Positions 12,609-25,834 are shown, numbered from the stretch's first letter. The stretch: 64,000 bases of DNA from Malurus cyaneus samueli (GCA_009741485.1 CM019216.1:46880863-46944862); one strand, 5' to 3'. Numbers and translations: made by a program. Notes: generated from the letters alone by a model not told the origin.

Positions 12609-14242
12609 TGACAATTGCACACTGCAGTGTTTGGGATGATAATTGAGGAATTCTGTAGCAATTTTTAGGAAGAGTTGTTGGTTTGTTTGTTAGTTTATTA
12701 TGTCCTTTTATTTCCACAATCACATCTGCAAACAATAATTCTTCTACTTTGTCCTTTGAGTGTTCAGTTATGGTTCATGAAAAGCTGCCATTTTATTTCT
12801 CTTTCCCTACTGCTCCTATCTTATAAACTTCATTTATTTAGGGTATCTGCCTTCTTTGTGCACCCCAATATTGTACACAAGAGTGATTTTTCTAAAAACA
12901 GCTACTCCTCTTGCACAAATGTTAAGTGTTATAACAGCATTTTAGTCAGAATCCTTCCACGCCATGTTCATCAGATCTTTTTTTCATTTACAAGAAGACT
13001 TGCAGCATTATCAGAGTCACAGTCTCTGTATCAAGGCACACAGCAGTAAAAAGGGCATGCTGAAGATTGGATTACACCAAAACTGTCAGGGGTGAGGGTG
13101 TGTGAACTGGATCCCACTCCATCTCAGGCAGAATTGTTTGTTTCCACTGAACTGTAAATTCTTCCCTTATGTTGATACATGAGGAAAAATTATATGATCA
13201 GGGTGTGTTTACATCCTACACAGAGATGTCATTGCTTGGGTAAAAACCTAAAGGTATTAGAGCAAAGATTTTGAAAGCTTATAGCCCAGCACCGCTGTTT
13301 TTCAGAAGTAATGCTCAAATTATGTCTCAAAAAATAAGCTGAAACATAAAACAGTTCAGAAATATAGAAACAGAGAAAAGGGCTGAAATGAAGTTAGGCT
13401 CAGGCATTTTCTTCTGACTTGCTATAATTATTTGCTGCAAATTCCGAACAAATTGCAGCGTAGCATCAATAGGAAAGTATTTGCGATTTACTGACAAAAA
13501 TACGGTTGCGTTGATGGAAACTCTGACTTAACCTTATAAAATGAGTCATTTTCAGAAGCCAGTATTTTCATCTGATGCATACCTTTGCTCTGCTGAAGCC
13601 CAGTTTCCTTGCTACAGTTACTGAACCATTCTTCTGCCTGGAGAAAAACAAAGCAAAACAAAGAGGAGGGGAAAAGCCACAGGAGATAAAAAATGTGTCT
13701 GTGACTGCTTAGCTGTTCTTTCTGTACTTTTAATTTGTGGTGTTCAATACCTGTAAACTATCCTGAACCAGAGGTAACAATTTGGAAACATTATTAACAT
13801 TTAAACCATTGTTGGCAGTTCAATGGATTAATACTGTGCAGGTACTGTTAAGGTATGGAAAGCAAAAGAGCTTCCAGTGTTGTGCTGTCTCTGCTGGGGA
13901 AGTTCTTGAACACCTCAGCTGCCCCAGCAGCACTTACTGACCCTGTGCTCTCCAGGAAAAGTGAGAGCAGGCAACCTCAGAGCTTGAGTATGAAACAGAG
14001 ATGGATTTCACTGCAGTGAAGAGAAAGGAGTCAGCAAAACCCATGAAGATTAGAAGTGAAATGTACATGGAACTAAATTTAGTTACCAGCTTTATTAATA
14101 ACAGTTCTTCCAATACTCAGAGTTGAATTCAATCCGAAAATAAGATATGCAGTTGTTCTTTATGGGTTGACTTTAAAGATATACAGTAGCCAGCAAAAAA
14201 CGGCTGGTTTATCTTGGGAAGCCTTGAGCCTTAATCACATCC
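12609..14242. other. Unique noncoding DNA
   Basis: No gene is seen. The open frame at 12675-13049 on + (124 codons) is leucine- and serine-rich without recognisable domains and is probably chance. A patch at 13425-13570 keeps five CpGs and an AP-1-like TGAGTCA and is discussed as a candidate regulatory element. Confidence 0.55.
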
Positions 14243-14578
14243 AAGAAGAGAGAAAGAGGGAGAGAGAGAAAAAGAGAGAGAGAAAGAGGGAGAGAAAGAA
14301 AGAGAAAGCGAGAATAAAAGTAAGAGAAAGAGAAAGATGGAGAGAAAAGAAAGAGAGAAAGAGGAGAAGAAGAGAGAAGAGAGAAAGAGAGAAAGAGAAA
14401 AAAAAGAAAGAAAGAGAGAAAGAGAAAGAAAGAGAGAAAGGAGAAGGAAGGAAGGAAGGAAGGAAGGAAGGAAGGAGGAAGGAAGGAAGAAGGAAGGAAG
14501 AAAAGAAGGAAGGAAGGAAGGAAAAAATAAGGAAGAAAGGAAGAAGGAAAGAAAAAAGGAAGAAAGGAAGGAAAGAAA
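14243..14578 (+). repeat. Polypurine microsatellite (GAGAAA / GGAA)n
   Basis: About 336 bases almost wholly of A and G on the + strand, with only a few C or T interruptions (around 14309-14340). The left half is built of GAGA and GAAA words, the right half of GGAA tetramers with GGAAGAA variants. Open frames across it (216 codons on +, 128 on -) encode only Lys/Arg/Glu or Phe/Ser/Leu runs and are not genes. Such purine-pyrimidine tracts can form intramolecular triplexes and are length-variable. Confidence 0.97.
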
Positions 14579-14664
14579 TTTCTTTGAACTGCCATTTAAA
14601 TTGCTTTGTTCTCAGTAACCCTCTGAGAGGATCACACCTGTGTAACCTACTAATATTAGTAGAG

Positions 14665-14743
14665 TTTTTGTGGTTTGGGTTTCTTTGTTTTGTTTGGTTT
14701 CTGGTTTTTTTGGTTTTTTTTTTTTGGGGGGGGGGTGCGGGGG
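14665..14743. repeat. T/G-rich low-complexity tract ending in a G run
   Basis: TTTGT and GGTTTT words, then a T run and an uninterrupted run of about 10 G before TGCGGGGGC. The G runs (about 10 and 5) are unusual for this AT-rich region. They could seed a quadruplex or cause assembly errors. Confidence 0.85.
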
Positions 14744-16976
14744 CAGGGCAGAAAGAAGGCAGGGGGATTGGTTTCCAAGCTGTGACAAATTGTGTTTATT
14801 CTGATATCTGCTTGTAAACACTATTTTTACATGTATTAAACATTTCGATAAATTTGCTTAAAGGAGGCATGCAAGAGTCAAAAATTCTACAAACTAAATG
14901 TGATGTTAGGGAGAGACACAAATTTGCTTGTCTCCACGAAAGAAAGGCAGTCAGTAGTAGCTTCATTTAGCCACAGTTTCATGGTCAGAGACTGTTGGCA
15001 TTTGCCAGCAGCCAGACCACATATGAATAGTTCCACATGATGTCTTTGACCACTGAAGTGTCCACAGGACAAAAGACAGTTCATAGGAAACTGAACTTCA
15101 TTAACTTTGCTGCTCACAGAATATCTTGCTGTTATAAACTGGAAGACAAAATTTAGAGAATAGGGGAAAAAACAATAAGAAAGGGAATTATATGGTCTGG
15201 CTTCAGAACAATGGTCCAGTTACTAACTTAAAACAGATGTTCTGTTCTCAATAGTTCATAAACAAGAAGAAGAAGGAAAGGGAAAATTTGTACTTGAAAA
15301 GTAGATCTCTGTTCTAACACATTCATTCAGATGTACGCTTGAAAATTTGGATATCTATCCATTGGATCCACAGCATTGGTCTGAAAGTCTAATAAAAGCA
15401 TCCCCTTCTTGCTCTATTTCAAATCCTGTCTATTTCTGATACCAGCTGAACAGGATAATTGCTAAAACTTGAACACAAAACACAGGAGGATTAATCACAC
15501 TTAAACTCTTTTTAAAAGGTTATTTTTATATGCACATTTTGGATTTTAAATTGCCCTATTTTACAGAATCAAATTTTCCTTGAAAGAAGGAGTTTCATCT
15601 ACACATTGATGCAACTGAGGTACCATGGATTTGTTTTGGAAGTAGTATTCCACTAAATTCACTGGAAGTGGGGGATGGATAAAATGTTTTTCTACAAATC
15701 TTTCAGGTAAATATTAGGGTTCTCTCTCACTTTCAGTCAGCAGATTTTTGAATAGACAAATTATTAATTTGGGGAGTACACATTAAATCTGATGAGACTG
15801 TTGAAGTCTGCAAGTGATTTTATTGAGTCCAGTGTTGTGGCAATCAAGCACACCTTCCCCCCTCCTCAGAGAGAGGGACTGCAATGAGCTGCCTCAGCAA
15901 CTTTCAGATTTCCTTCTGAGTAGAAAACAAGGAATGCAAGGAGGCCTCTAGAGTAGACAGGGAGTCAAAATTCTCAGGCTGCAGTGTGTCTCCTCTCGGA
16001 GGATTTCACTCCAGACTCTTGCCAAAACAGATCCATTTGGAAATGTTACTTTCTTAAAGAGAACTGGAGTCCTATGACACCAGGCACATAGGCAAGGTGA
16101 ACCACCCCTTACATAATTGTTTTGTGCAAATTCCTCTAGTCATTTCATCCACAGATATATTTATCTGTTACTATAATTTTTGGGCATCTTTTGGCAGATT
16201 TTCAGCTTCAGATTATGTGAATCTATTACATAAACATTTTGAGTAGTTCATCTATGAAGAAAAGTGGATGATGACTTTGATTATTCAGCTTGGAATAAAC
16301 TTGACCCACAAAGCTGAGTTTCACATTTAGTATGTGAACTATGGGATCTATGGGATTATTCACAAGGCTGAAATTAAGCATATGCTTTCACACATTGTTG
16401 GATCAGAAACTGGAGTTATGGTTTTTCTGTGCCAAGATTCATATTTGCTCTCTTGAGGAAACAGAACAAACTACAAACCTTACATCTGGAGGCTAATTTG
16501 AGCTTCCTTCATGTTCAGGAAACAAGGAGGGGATTTTAATGAATCCTTATTCACTATTATAAGAATCTATTGTCTACTAAAGGTCAAATAATATTTTCCC
16601 ATCTTTTTCCTGCTACTGATATTAGTAGAATTTGCCCACTGTGTCCACTGTGTTTATGACTATTTTATCTATAATAAGATATTGTCAATAGGAGGAGTAG
16701 AAAGGGGAATTTAGAATTTAAAATAACAATCACAACTTAAAAAACAAAAATGTATTTTGTATCACAGATATAAGGCTAAACAGTTGTAAACCAGAACTTT
16801 CTTTTTCTTTCATTCAACTCAAAAATACTTAAATTAAATATCTTCTAGATTCTGTTTTTAATCAGCTTTTGCAAAGAATTCAGTGAAACAATATTAAGAT
16901 GGTAAGAAACATGTTACTGAGCATTGAGACAAAACATCCTTCATATTAAGAAAATATTACTGAAGGGTATTTAGCG
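14744..16976. other. Unique AT-rich noncoding DNA
   Basis: No gene, RNA gene or recognisable transposon. Open frames are under 80 codons. Confidence 0.6.
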
Positions 16977-17688
16977 CCCTCTTCCCCTTTCCTTTCCTTT
17001 CCTTTCCTTTCCTTTCCTTTCCTTTCCTTTCCTTTCCTTTCCTTTCCTTTCCTTTCCTTTCCTTTCCTTTCCTTTCCTTTTCCTTTCCTTTTCCTTTCCT
17101 TCCTTTCCCCCTTCCTTCCCTTCCCTCCCTTCCCTTCCCTTCCTTCCCTTCCCTTCCCTTCCCTTCCCTTCCTTCCCTTCCTTCCCTTCCTTCCCTTCCC
17201 TTCTTCCCTTCCTTCCCTTCCCTTCCTCCCTTCCTTCCTTCCTTCCCTTCCTTCCCTTCCCTTCCCTTCCCTTCCCTTCCTTCCCTTCCCTTCCCTTTCC
17301 CTTCCCTTCCCTTCCCTTCCTTCCTTCCCTTCCCTCCTTTCCCTTCCCAAACTCTTCCCTTCCTCCCTTCCCTTTCCCTTCCCAACCTTCCCTCCCTCCC
17401 TTCCCTTCCCTTCCCTTCCTTCTTCCCTTCCTCCCTTCCCTTCCCTCCCTTCCCACCTTCCTTCCCTTCCCAAACCTTCCCTTCCCTTCCTTCCCCAAAC
17501 CTTCCCCTTCCCTTCCCTTTCCCTTCCCTTCCCTTCCCTTCCTCCTTTCCCTTCCTTCCCCTTCCCTTCCTTCCCTTCGCCTTCCCTTCCCTTCGCCTTT
17601 ACCTTTCCTTCCCTTCCCTTCCCTTCCTTCCCTTCCCTTCCCTTCCCTTGTTCCTTCCCTTCCCTTCCCTTCCCTTCCCTTCCCTCTT
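16977..17688. repeat. Pentanucleotide polypyrimidine array, CCTTT then CCCTT
   Basis: A 712-bp tract that is nearly pure C and T on +. Positions 16986-17080 are 19 uninterrupted CCTTT units. After a short TCCTTT transition, the remaining roughly 590 bp is mainly CCCTT units mixed with CCTT and CTTCC variants. Rare non-pyrimidine interruptions occur (CCCAAAC-type near 17346, 17381, 17470 and 17494; CGCC near 17579 and 17594). On the minus strand this reads as AAAGG followed by AAGGG. Minus-strand open frames of 142-175 codons are Gly/Lys/Glu/Arg repeats in all three frames and are artefacts of the pentamer period. GGGAAGGG spacing gives many potential quadruplexes on the minus strand. Confidence 0.98.
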
Positions 17689-20600
17689 ACTTTTCAATAA
17701 TACTTAATGTACTTACATGATTCCTAGTCAGTATGTCATTAATTATGAAGTAGTTATGACCTGAATTATTGCACTGAGACATTTAAGGAATTGTTGTTTC
17801 ATGCATTCCATGGTTTTTTTCCCCCAATTAAAAGAAAAATGCAAGGAAAAGAGGATTCTGACTCAGCCCACAATAAAAGTATCTGTTTCTAGCTTGTAGC
17901 TGGAGCATTCACTGAGTTTAGGATGATAACAATGGTATGGCTACCATTCAACCTGGAAATTGTCTAATGTGCTTTTAAGACTTTTTGGTGTTTATTCCTC
18001 ACTCCTGAAAATGAAGAACATGCACATCCTATATGTTCATCTGTCTTGGTCTGAAGAAGATTTAATCCTTTCTACCTTTTGCTTGGAGCAATGAATGTGG
18101 AGCTAAATATAAAATAACTGGTATTTTTTTATATATAAAATAAAATGAAGACTGAGTCACTTGTTTGGGACAAGGGAAAAGGAAATTGACCTCTCAAACC
18201 AAACAACTGTTTTGTTGAGTAGCATATAAAAGATGAAGAAAAATCATCATAAAATGAAGGATGCAATGCAGTAGCATCAGCAATGATGATGTAATAGTGA
18301 GGTCAGGGTTTTGTGATTGCCTATGTGCCAGTGAAATGCACACAGAAAGCCTCCTGAATTCAGCAGCACAGATCTAGGAAGAGGAAAAGGAAAAAAATAG
18401 CAAATTAAAAGAATTTGCGTCAAGGGTGACAACCACACTGCTGTTAAATATGCCTCACATCTGCTCTTCTGTGAGATATTTAGGAAGCAATTTTACATGT
18501 GTTAAGCACAACAATACTTGTCCAGTAGCTAATATGTGCTTGCATATTTTTTTCAGAAGGTCCACAGCCCTCAGTGCTGTTAAGAACAGTGCCTTTGCAA
18601 CAAAGACTGCCAGGATTGTTCTGTAACATAGACCAGAGCCAAATCTGTGTTGAGCAGGAAATGTAAATAAAAACACGAACAAGATGTTGGCTGATTATTA
18701 CTGAATACATTTGAATGTAAAATGGGCTAGAATGAGTGTTCCCTTCACCAATTTATTTTATTTCTCATTCTTTAAGCCTTGTCTGGACTTGATCATGAAC
18801 AATAGAAGTATTGATTTTGCACTAACACAAAGGAGCCTAGGGGCCTGACTCTGCCAGAATGACCAGTCTCAGGAGAGAGCTGGGAACACCACTGCGATTT
18901 CTCACATGGTTGTACTTAGAATGTCCATATTTTAACTTCTGGAGTAAACATCAGCTTGTCAAGGAGCAGAGATTACTGAAACTGCCCCTACAAATGCTCT
19001 ATTTTCACAGGGCTCAGCTGTGAAAGGACTGGAGGTGGCCTACAAAACCTTGTCGAATACTTTCTGAAAAAAAAATTCCTTCTTTTACTTGCTGCAGATC
19101 TTAATTCAGGGATCAAGATTTAGGGGTCCAGTTATCCCAAGCTGTCACATATCAACAGTAAACATCTGCAAGCATATTCTTAGCAAAAATAAAACCTTAG
19201 GCTATGATTCCACAAGAAATTAAGTCAGGCTTAATTGAGCACTAAAGCCACCGGGACTTGTCTTATTCCGTTCCCAGTTAATGATCCATCTCTTTGCCTT
19301 TGTCCTTCTCCCATCCTGTCCCTTGTCTCACGACTCTCATAAAACTTCAAGAAAACTCAACAGTGCTGAGTTGACAGAAAACCATTCAGCTCTTTTTGTA
19401 AAAGTTTTGTTGGTTTGGGATTTTTTTGCAATGTTAGTTAGCTCAATCTGCTTGTGGTGGGATGTCATATATGTATGCAGGGTTCAATACACTCTAAGTT
19501 TTGTTACATATTCTGCATGAAAAGACTTTAACTATTAATACAAGTTTATTTATTTGCATATGTTTGGCATTACATGGGGTTTTAATTCAATACAGTGATA
19601 TTACAATGTACTGAAATCATAATAGAAGCACAATACGGCAGTTGCAATGCAGAATTAAATCACAATATAGAAGTGATTCCCATTTGCCAGTGCCTGTAGG
19701 CTCACTGTTGTGACAGTGGGCAACCCCAGCTGCCAGGAAAGAATATGTGCAATATGTGGAATAAGCATCTTCCCCAAGCCTTTCATCATAAGCTGTTTGG
19801 TGGACAGTCAGTGCTGCAGCTAATGGATAATAAGCACAGAGAGCTCAAAGCAGGAAGCAAGAAAAGAAGCAGAAGGGATTGGGAAGGATAGGATGCTGAG
19901 TCAGTTGATTTGGCCTCATGAAATTGCAGCTCTGGTTTAATTCACCATCCTTTTGGACTAAGTAACTCCTACCTGGTTCTGGGAGGTACACAATTGTAAT
20001 CACACACAAATACTACATTCTCTGTTCTCTTGCATCTCTGCTGTGATCTATATTTTCCCTACTATAACAGCCATCACCAATTTCTGGGGAAATGATCCCA
20101 AAAGTCAGCTTCCCTTGGACAAGGAGGAAGAAAAGAAATTCTTATTGCCTGTTTCTGATATCTGCTGTTCACATCAATCAGAGCTAGTTCTAGATCTGAC
20201 TTTCTGAGTATATCCTCATGTAAATTTCAGAACCACACAAAGGCCTCCATGCTGCAGATAAATAGATAACACTACTTCCAAAACTAAATTACTTCAAATA
20301 GGTGCAATCTTTGAAAGATGTAGTTTTCTCTGTTTTACACGTTATTTCTCTGTGGAGACCTGAATCCACAACTTCAGCAACGCTGCCAATTGTGGCCAAA
20401 GAGTAACATCTTAAACAGAAAGCAGTACAAAGCACAAACACATAATCAAGCTGGCTCTGACAGAAAGTTTCCATGTTTTTTAACTTCAAAGCAAGACCAC
20501 TAATATCAGACTGCAGCAGTAGTTCTAGAGAAACTATGCGGATTTTTGTTAGTTATAGAAAAACTATCTTAAAACAAGAAGCTGTTGGCTCAGCTCACCC

Positions 20601-21670
20601 TCATAAGGACAATCAGAATGGCAGCCTAGAGTCCAAACTCTTGTTTTACAGAACAGAAAAAAAATCTTTACAGCTGACTGTAGCCAGAGCTTCATTTACT
20701 GCTGGCCTCTGGCAAACAATTTCTGCTCAACCATTTCCATCCCTTGCATTTCTTTCAAAAAGAAGTACAACTTGCCAAACCCTCAGTTAGTTTGCTGGTA
20801 CCCCTTTGTCCTCTACCTACTGCAGCTACCTGGAGTAAAAACTGTCAGTGTTCATACAGAGGAAATCTGTCAAATTTTTGGGTTTTGCCATATTTTCACA
20901 TTTGACTATATATGGATTACTTTTTATAAGGGTTCTACATGTCTTAGTGGCTTATGTTCAAAGCACTTTTTGAAGGAGATGTTTATCGTCCTCATTAAAT
21001 GAAAGTGGAAATGAAGGATACAGCAGAAAAGTTTGGACTTTGACGCACAGAGAATGAATAGTAGATAAATGCTTTGGACCCCTTTCTCAGCTTAAATACC
21101 AATGTCTTCACCAGTCTGAACATTCTTTGTCACTGCTTTGTGACTTTTGCTATTCTACAAAAAGATGCAGGAAGTCACAAATGGAATAATAATGATTTGC
21201 CATGGAAACTTCAGTGAATATTTCATTGAAATGAAAACAAGTTGCTGTGTATATCCAGGCCCACAGAGCATGACAAAGTTCTACCAGTAGACATGTCTGG
21301 TGCCATAGGTTATCCATTATATCAACAGGAGAGTGACAAAAGGAACCAGGCTGTGGTGGAGACCTGTGCACTTCTGGACCAGCTTTTGAATGCCATGCAA
21401 GGTACCTTGGGGCATCAAAAACAGTAAACTAACTCCTGACATCTACCTTTATATCTCAAGAAAGCTGAAAAAGGAAGGGGATATTAAAAAATTCATTTCT
21501 GTGCTTAAATACAGGCCAACTGCAACTTACATCTACAACATTTGCTTTGCAGAGCCAATGTTTGCCAACAATTACCTCTGAGAAAAGGCACTAATTGTCC
21601 TAAGTAAATTAGCTCTAAGCAAAATCTTACTTTACAATGAGACTCACTGCAACTGTACTGCCTTGGGGCT
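17689..21670. other. Unique AT-rich noncoding DNA
   Basis: No gene is recognised. The 105-codon frame at 20473-20790 (+) has no identifiable domain. The region has ordinary composition, with no CpG cluster and no clear mobile element. Confidence 0.55.
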
Positions 21671-21704
21671 GGTTTTGTTGTTTTGTTTTGTTTTGTTTTG
21701 TTTT
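21671..21704. repeat. (TTTTG)n microsatellite
   Basis: About six TTTTG units with one GTTGTTTTG interruption near the start. Confidence 0.9.
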
Positions 21705-24700
21705 AAATTTGTGTATCTGTGGGGCATGTTTTGTACAATACTGGGGAAAAAAATCAAGCTAGGAAATGCCAGTTTGTGGGCTGCCCATGCAATCTTGAAT
21801 CATCTTCTTTATTTTACAATGAAAGCCTTAATTCCATGAACATGGAACATTTATGTCACAAATCCCTTGCCTCACTGAAGAAAGATTGTGTGTAGCAAAC
21901 AAGTAAGGAATGGTCCTTATGTTTTCAAGACATTTGCTGATATGTTTTATTAAAAATATTGGACAAGAACTGGACTTGCTCTGCCACAACTATTTGCAGT
22001 CACACTGCATATGATTCACCCAGAATGGGGTACCTGAGTAAAACTGGATTAGATGGTTTCAGAACCTGAATTCTTACATCTCCTGGTTCTTCTGTTTGAA
22101 CATGATCACTGATTATTATTTTTTTCTTTAGTTTTTTCTAGGAAAAAAAAAAAAAAAAAGCAAAACAAGAGTAGTAATGATCTGTGTCAAAATTACACAA
22201 GAATGGAGTGTCACTGAATAGTTCAGTTAATCTAAGAGTTTAAAACCATAACATTTTTAAGCGTCTTCTAAGTGAGGTTTGGAAATTGATCTGCCTCAAC
22301 GACAAATTAAAGACTAAAAACCCTTTTATTTGAGGTTGGTATTATTTTGAATCCTCTGCACACACAGCAATATGTGAAGAGGATTACAACAGGGTTTCTT
22401 ACAAGTAATGGAAGAGGATTTCTGCAGAATGTGGTTCTCTTAGGTCGTGAAGCTGGCTGATAGCATTAAGCATGTATGTGCATCGTCTCATTACCACCTC
22501 AGGATTCTTTGCCATCCTGTCTTTAGCCATTAATTATTTTTGGTTAGCCTATAGACTATAAAGCTTGGTAAGGCAGCTTTTTGTCTTATACTTGCACAGA
22601 AGTGAGTCTAAAGGATTTAGGAATTGGTGAGACACCTCCTTCCTCACAGTCCATACAGAAATTAATTTTTGACAGGTTCTTGTCCAAAATACTTGAGCAG
22701 AGGGCATCATTATTTGACTTTGCTATGAATCTGCACCTGACAGCTCTTCTGCCCAACGAAGCCTTCAAGAGGAATTGTCCAGCAAATATCTATTGCTTTC
22801 CAATGGATCCTGTCACTGCTTCTGCCCATACTCTACAAGACAAATTATGCTGTGCATCTAAAATAATTGCAAGCAACAAAAGACTGTTTACTAAAGGGCT
22901 AATTAGTGTATAAGCACCAACCACAGCTACAAGAACTGGAAAAGGAATTCATATAAAGGATTCGTATTCCTCTATTCTAGATGAAAACAGGTGTAGTGAT
23001 TCTATTGGGACTGATGGCATTTGGCTTGTACAAAGCATAAGAAGCCTTTTGTTGTGATACTGCTAGTTCTGGCATGGGAAGGGCTGCTTATTTGCTAAGA
23101 CCAAAGCCTTCTGAAACGATGAGAGATTCGCTTCTCCAATTAGATGTGCTTAATTTGCTCTCAATGTACCTTTTGTCTGTAAGAAATGGCCCATCCATCC
23201 AGAAAAACTGTTTCTGTTTTGTAGAGTTAAACTTGACTGAATTTATAGTAGGAGATGTTCTGCATCAGCTATCCAGTTAAAAATGAACCAAAGAACTGCA
23301 TTGTTTGCCGAGACCGGAGTTCGAGGAGCCTGTGTCTCCCATACAATTGTTGGTGGCGATTTCAGCAACCAAGGGGAGTGGGAAGCTGTATCCATTGTTC
23401 TTCTTCAGAGTGTAAAATGTGTAGATGCATGCTTACTGATGCAACTTGCACGTGAATGGGCAAAGCTGAGGGACAAACCTTCCTGCTCTCAGAAGACTTA
23501 AAATGCAGTTCCTGGACTGTTTTATCCATGACACAGATGCATGTATTATCAGCACCAGCTGCACTGCAACCCTGTTGTAATCCTCTACTGCAAAATGTCT
23601 TCAGTAATCGGCACCTTTATGAGATACGAGCAGCTTCTAGTTACTGATTATTAGTTACTACAATGCTCATCTGGAGATTCTGTACCCATAAAATTATATT
23701 TTTCTACTTGTAAATCCAAGTTTTTGACCAGTGACGCTGAGAAGAATCACAGCTATATTTTCTATGACATGCCTTGGTCTGGGTTTGTCTCACAACACAC
23801 CTTTCCCAGCAGGAATCAGTGTGGGCCTCTGGTGTTTTCAGTTTAGTAGCAATGATCTGGACCATTTTCTCTGGCTGATAATCACTATATTTCTTTCAAT
23901 GCCCTTCCTGTCTAGGTAGCATTTGAGTGCTCTCTCTTCCTTAGGCATTTTTAGAGGTGATTCCCTTGGAATGAGGGTAGATTTGTGCATCTCCTCTGGA
24001 GCCTGATCAGTAGAGAGTAACTTATCCCCATATTGCTCCTGTTAGCCCCTTCCGATGCTGAAGTGTGGAGCAGTCACTGTGTCATCATCAGAGCAATTAA
24101 TGCGTAGCCTTCTCTTCCCCATTAATTTCACATGGAAACGAGGATCTTTTTTCCTTGACTGCCTTTTGCACATAGTTCTCCTAGTGAGCTATGCAAGTTG
24201 AAGCATCTTCAAGGAATTTCACACTTAATTTTTAAACTTTAGAGGATTCAATAAAAAAAACTTGGTGTTGCCAACATTTTCATTAGACATTTTATTGCAC
24301 AGCCATTAAAAGTGATCTATGTTCAAAAAATAGTGCCAAATTTCAAGATAATTAAATATTTCACATGTTTCTTCTGTTACTTTGATTGGTCAAGGAATAA
24401 CTAATACATGCCCCAATTCCCTCCTCTCTGACAAAAAGTTATAATGAGGTTGTTTCTATGCATTCTCTTTTCTTATTAATTTTTAACAGTGTCTGATTAT
24501 AAAAGAAAATAAATCCTGTCACATCGTGAAACAATAAGGTAGAATCTTTAATCTGCACCTGATATGAAACCATTTTTCAGAATTATTTTTTGACATTTTT
24601 CTCTCTCCCCATGAACATTTTTTCCTGAAATCTTGTTCTCTCATTAAAAAAAAAACAACCATTGAGAATGCTTTTTAATACCAATACACTTTTCAGCATG

Positions 24701-25813
24701 AATCTTAGTGATCTGTAACACATCCAAGAATTTCAGAACAGTCCAGGAATCTCCTCACTGAACCAGCTGAGCTAAGCACACTGGGGAAAACATATGTATT
24801 TCTGCTTAGCATGTAAGTTTTGCTGAACAAATGACATTACGGGTTTAATGTAAAAAATAATATGAAATCAGATGTCTTCATACAAGGAGGTCATCTTTGA
24901 GGTTTTCATTATGGCTATGATCTTGATCATGTTCATAACAGGCACAAAAGTAATTTTTTCCTATCTGTGCTTACCTGGAGCTGGTTGTCAAATTATAATT
25001 GGAATATATCAGAGCATATGATGCAGCATATCACAGAAGCTTTAAATTAGCTTCAAACTGGGACTGAATGCACCTGGAAGAACTAAATACCTGGGTCTAC
25101 CATCAGAGCAGGTGTCCAGGCCCTTCACAACTCTAAAACACGTTTAAGGAGGGCAGCATCTCAGGTCAGTGGCAGCAGCTCTTGGTGTACTTGTCCTTGT
25201 TCCTCATTTTTTTTCTTGTTTCTTGTTCTCTTGTAAGAGCTAGCCCACCAATCTGTGGGAATACCGGAGATGAAATCTTTTAATCTGATGCTGACTTCGG
25301 AGTTCATGTGGGAATCCAGAATCACACCAGTCCCCCAAAACTGTATTTAACACCAGTCCCCAAAATTGTATTTCTGAAGACACAAGGACATAACATACAT
25401 TTTGTTTCTGGCTCTGTTTCAATTCAAATTGAAAAGTCTACAAACTGTTCTTTTGCAGAAAATCTGTTTTGGCTGTCAAAACATAACAGTGAAAACATTC
25501 TTGCCCTGAGGAGAACACATGACAATATGGAGACTGCTGTCCAAAATTTCCTCATTTATACACAGTAGAACTGGAATCCTCATGTGTAAGTGCTGATATT
25601 CAGAAATACTGCTTCTTCATGTACTCAAAAGTAAAGCTGAACTCCCACAGATTGCTTCTCTGTTTCTTTGTCTTCCCAACCTTCTCACAGCATGTGAGCA
25701 GCTCTGGAGAGTGCCTCACTGTCAAGTTCTAAGAGCAAACTCAAAGCAGTGAAACAACTGGCCAAAACATATTATAACATCTGCCATAGTAGTTTATTGG
25801 GTTTTTGTTGGTG
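21705..25813. other. Unique noncoding DNA with candidate conserved patches
   Basis: No coding gene is supported. A 17-A run lies at 22143-22159. Between 22560 and 23660 three short open frames (110, 68 and 72 codons on +) follow one another and CpGs are locally retained. The peptides match nothing I know, and I see no paired splice signals, so I treat this as possible conserved noncoding DNA. A second patch lies at 24050-24150. Confidence 0.5.
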
Positions 25814-25834
25814 TTTTTTTTTTTTTTTTTTTTT
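25814..25834. repeat. Poly-T run
   Basis: An uninterrupted run of 21 T. No recognisable retrocopy lies on the minus-strand side, so its origin is unknown. Confidence 0.9.

Noticed and set aside
14167..14817. 216-codon open frame on + (and 128 codons on -)
   Set aside because: It is made almost wholly of Lys/Arg/Glu from the polypurine microsatellite; the reverse frame is Phe/Ser/Leu. Not a gene.
16946..17498. Three overlapping minus-strand frames of 142-175 codons
   Set aside because: All three frames are open because the pentamer repeat has no stop codons. The Gly/Lys/Glu/Arg peptides are artefacts.
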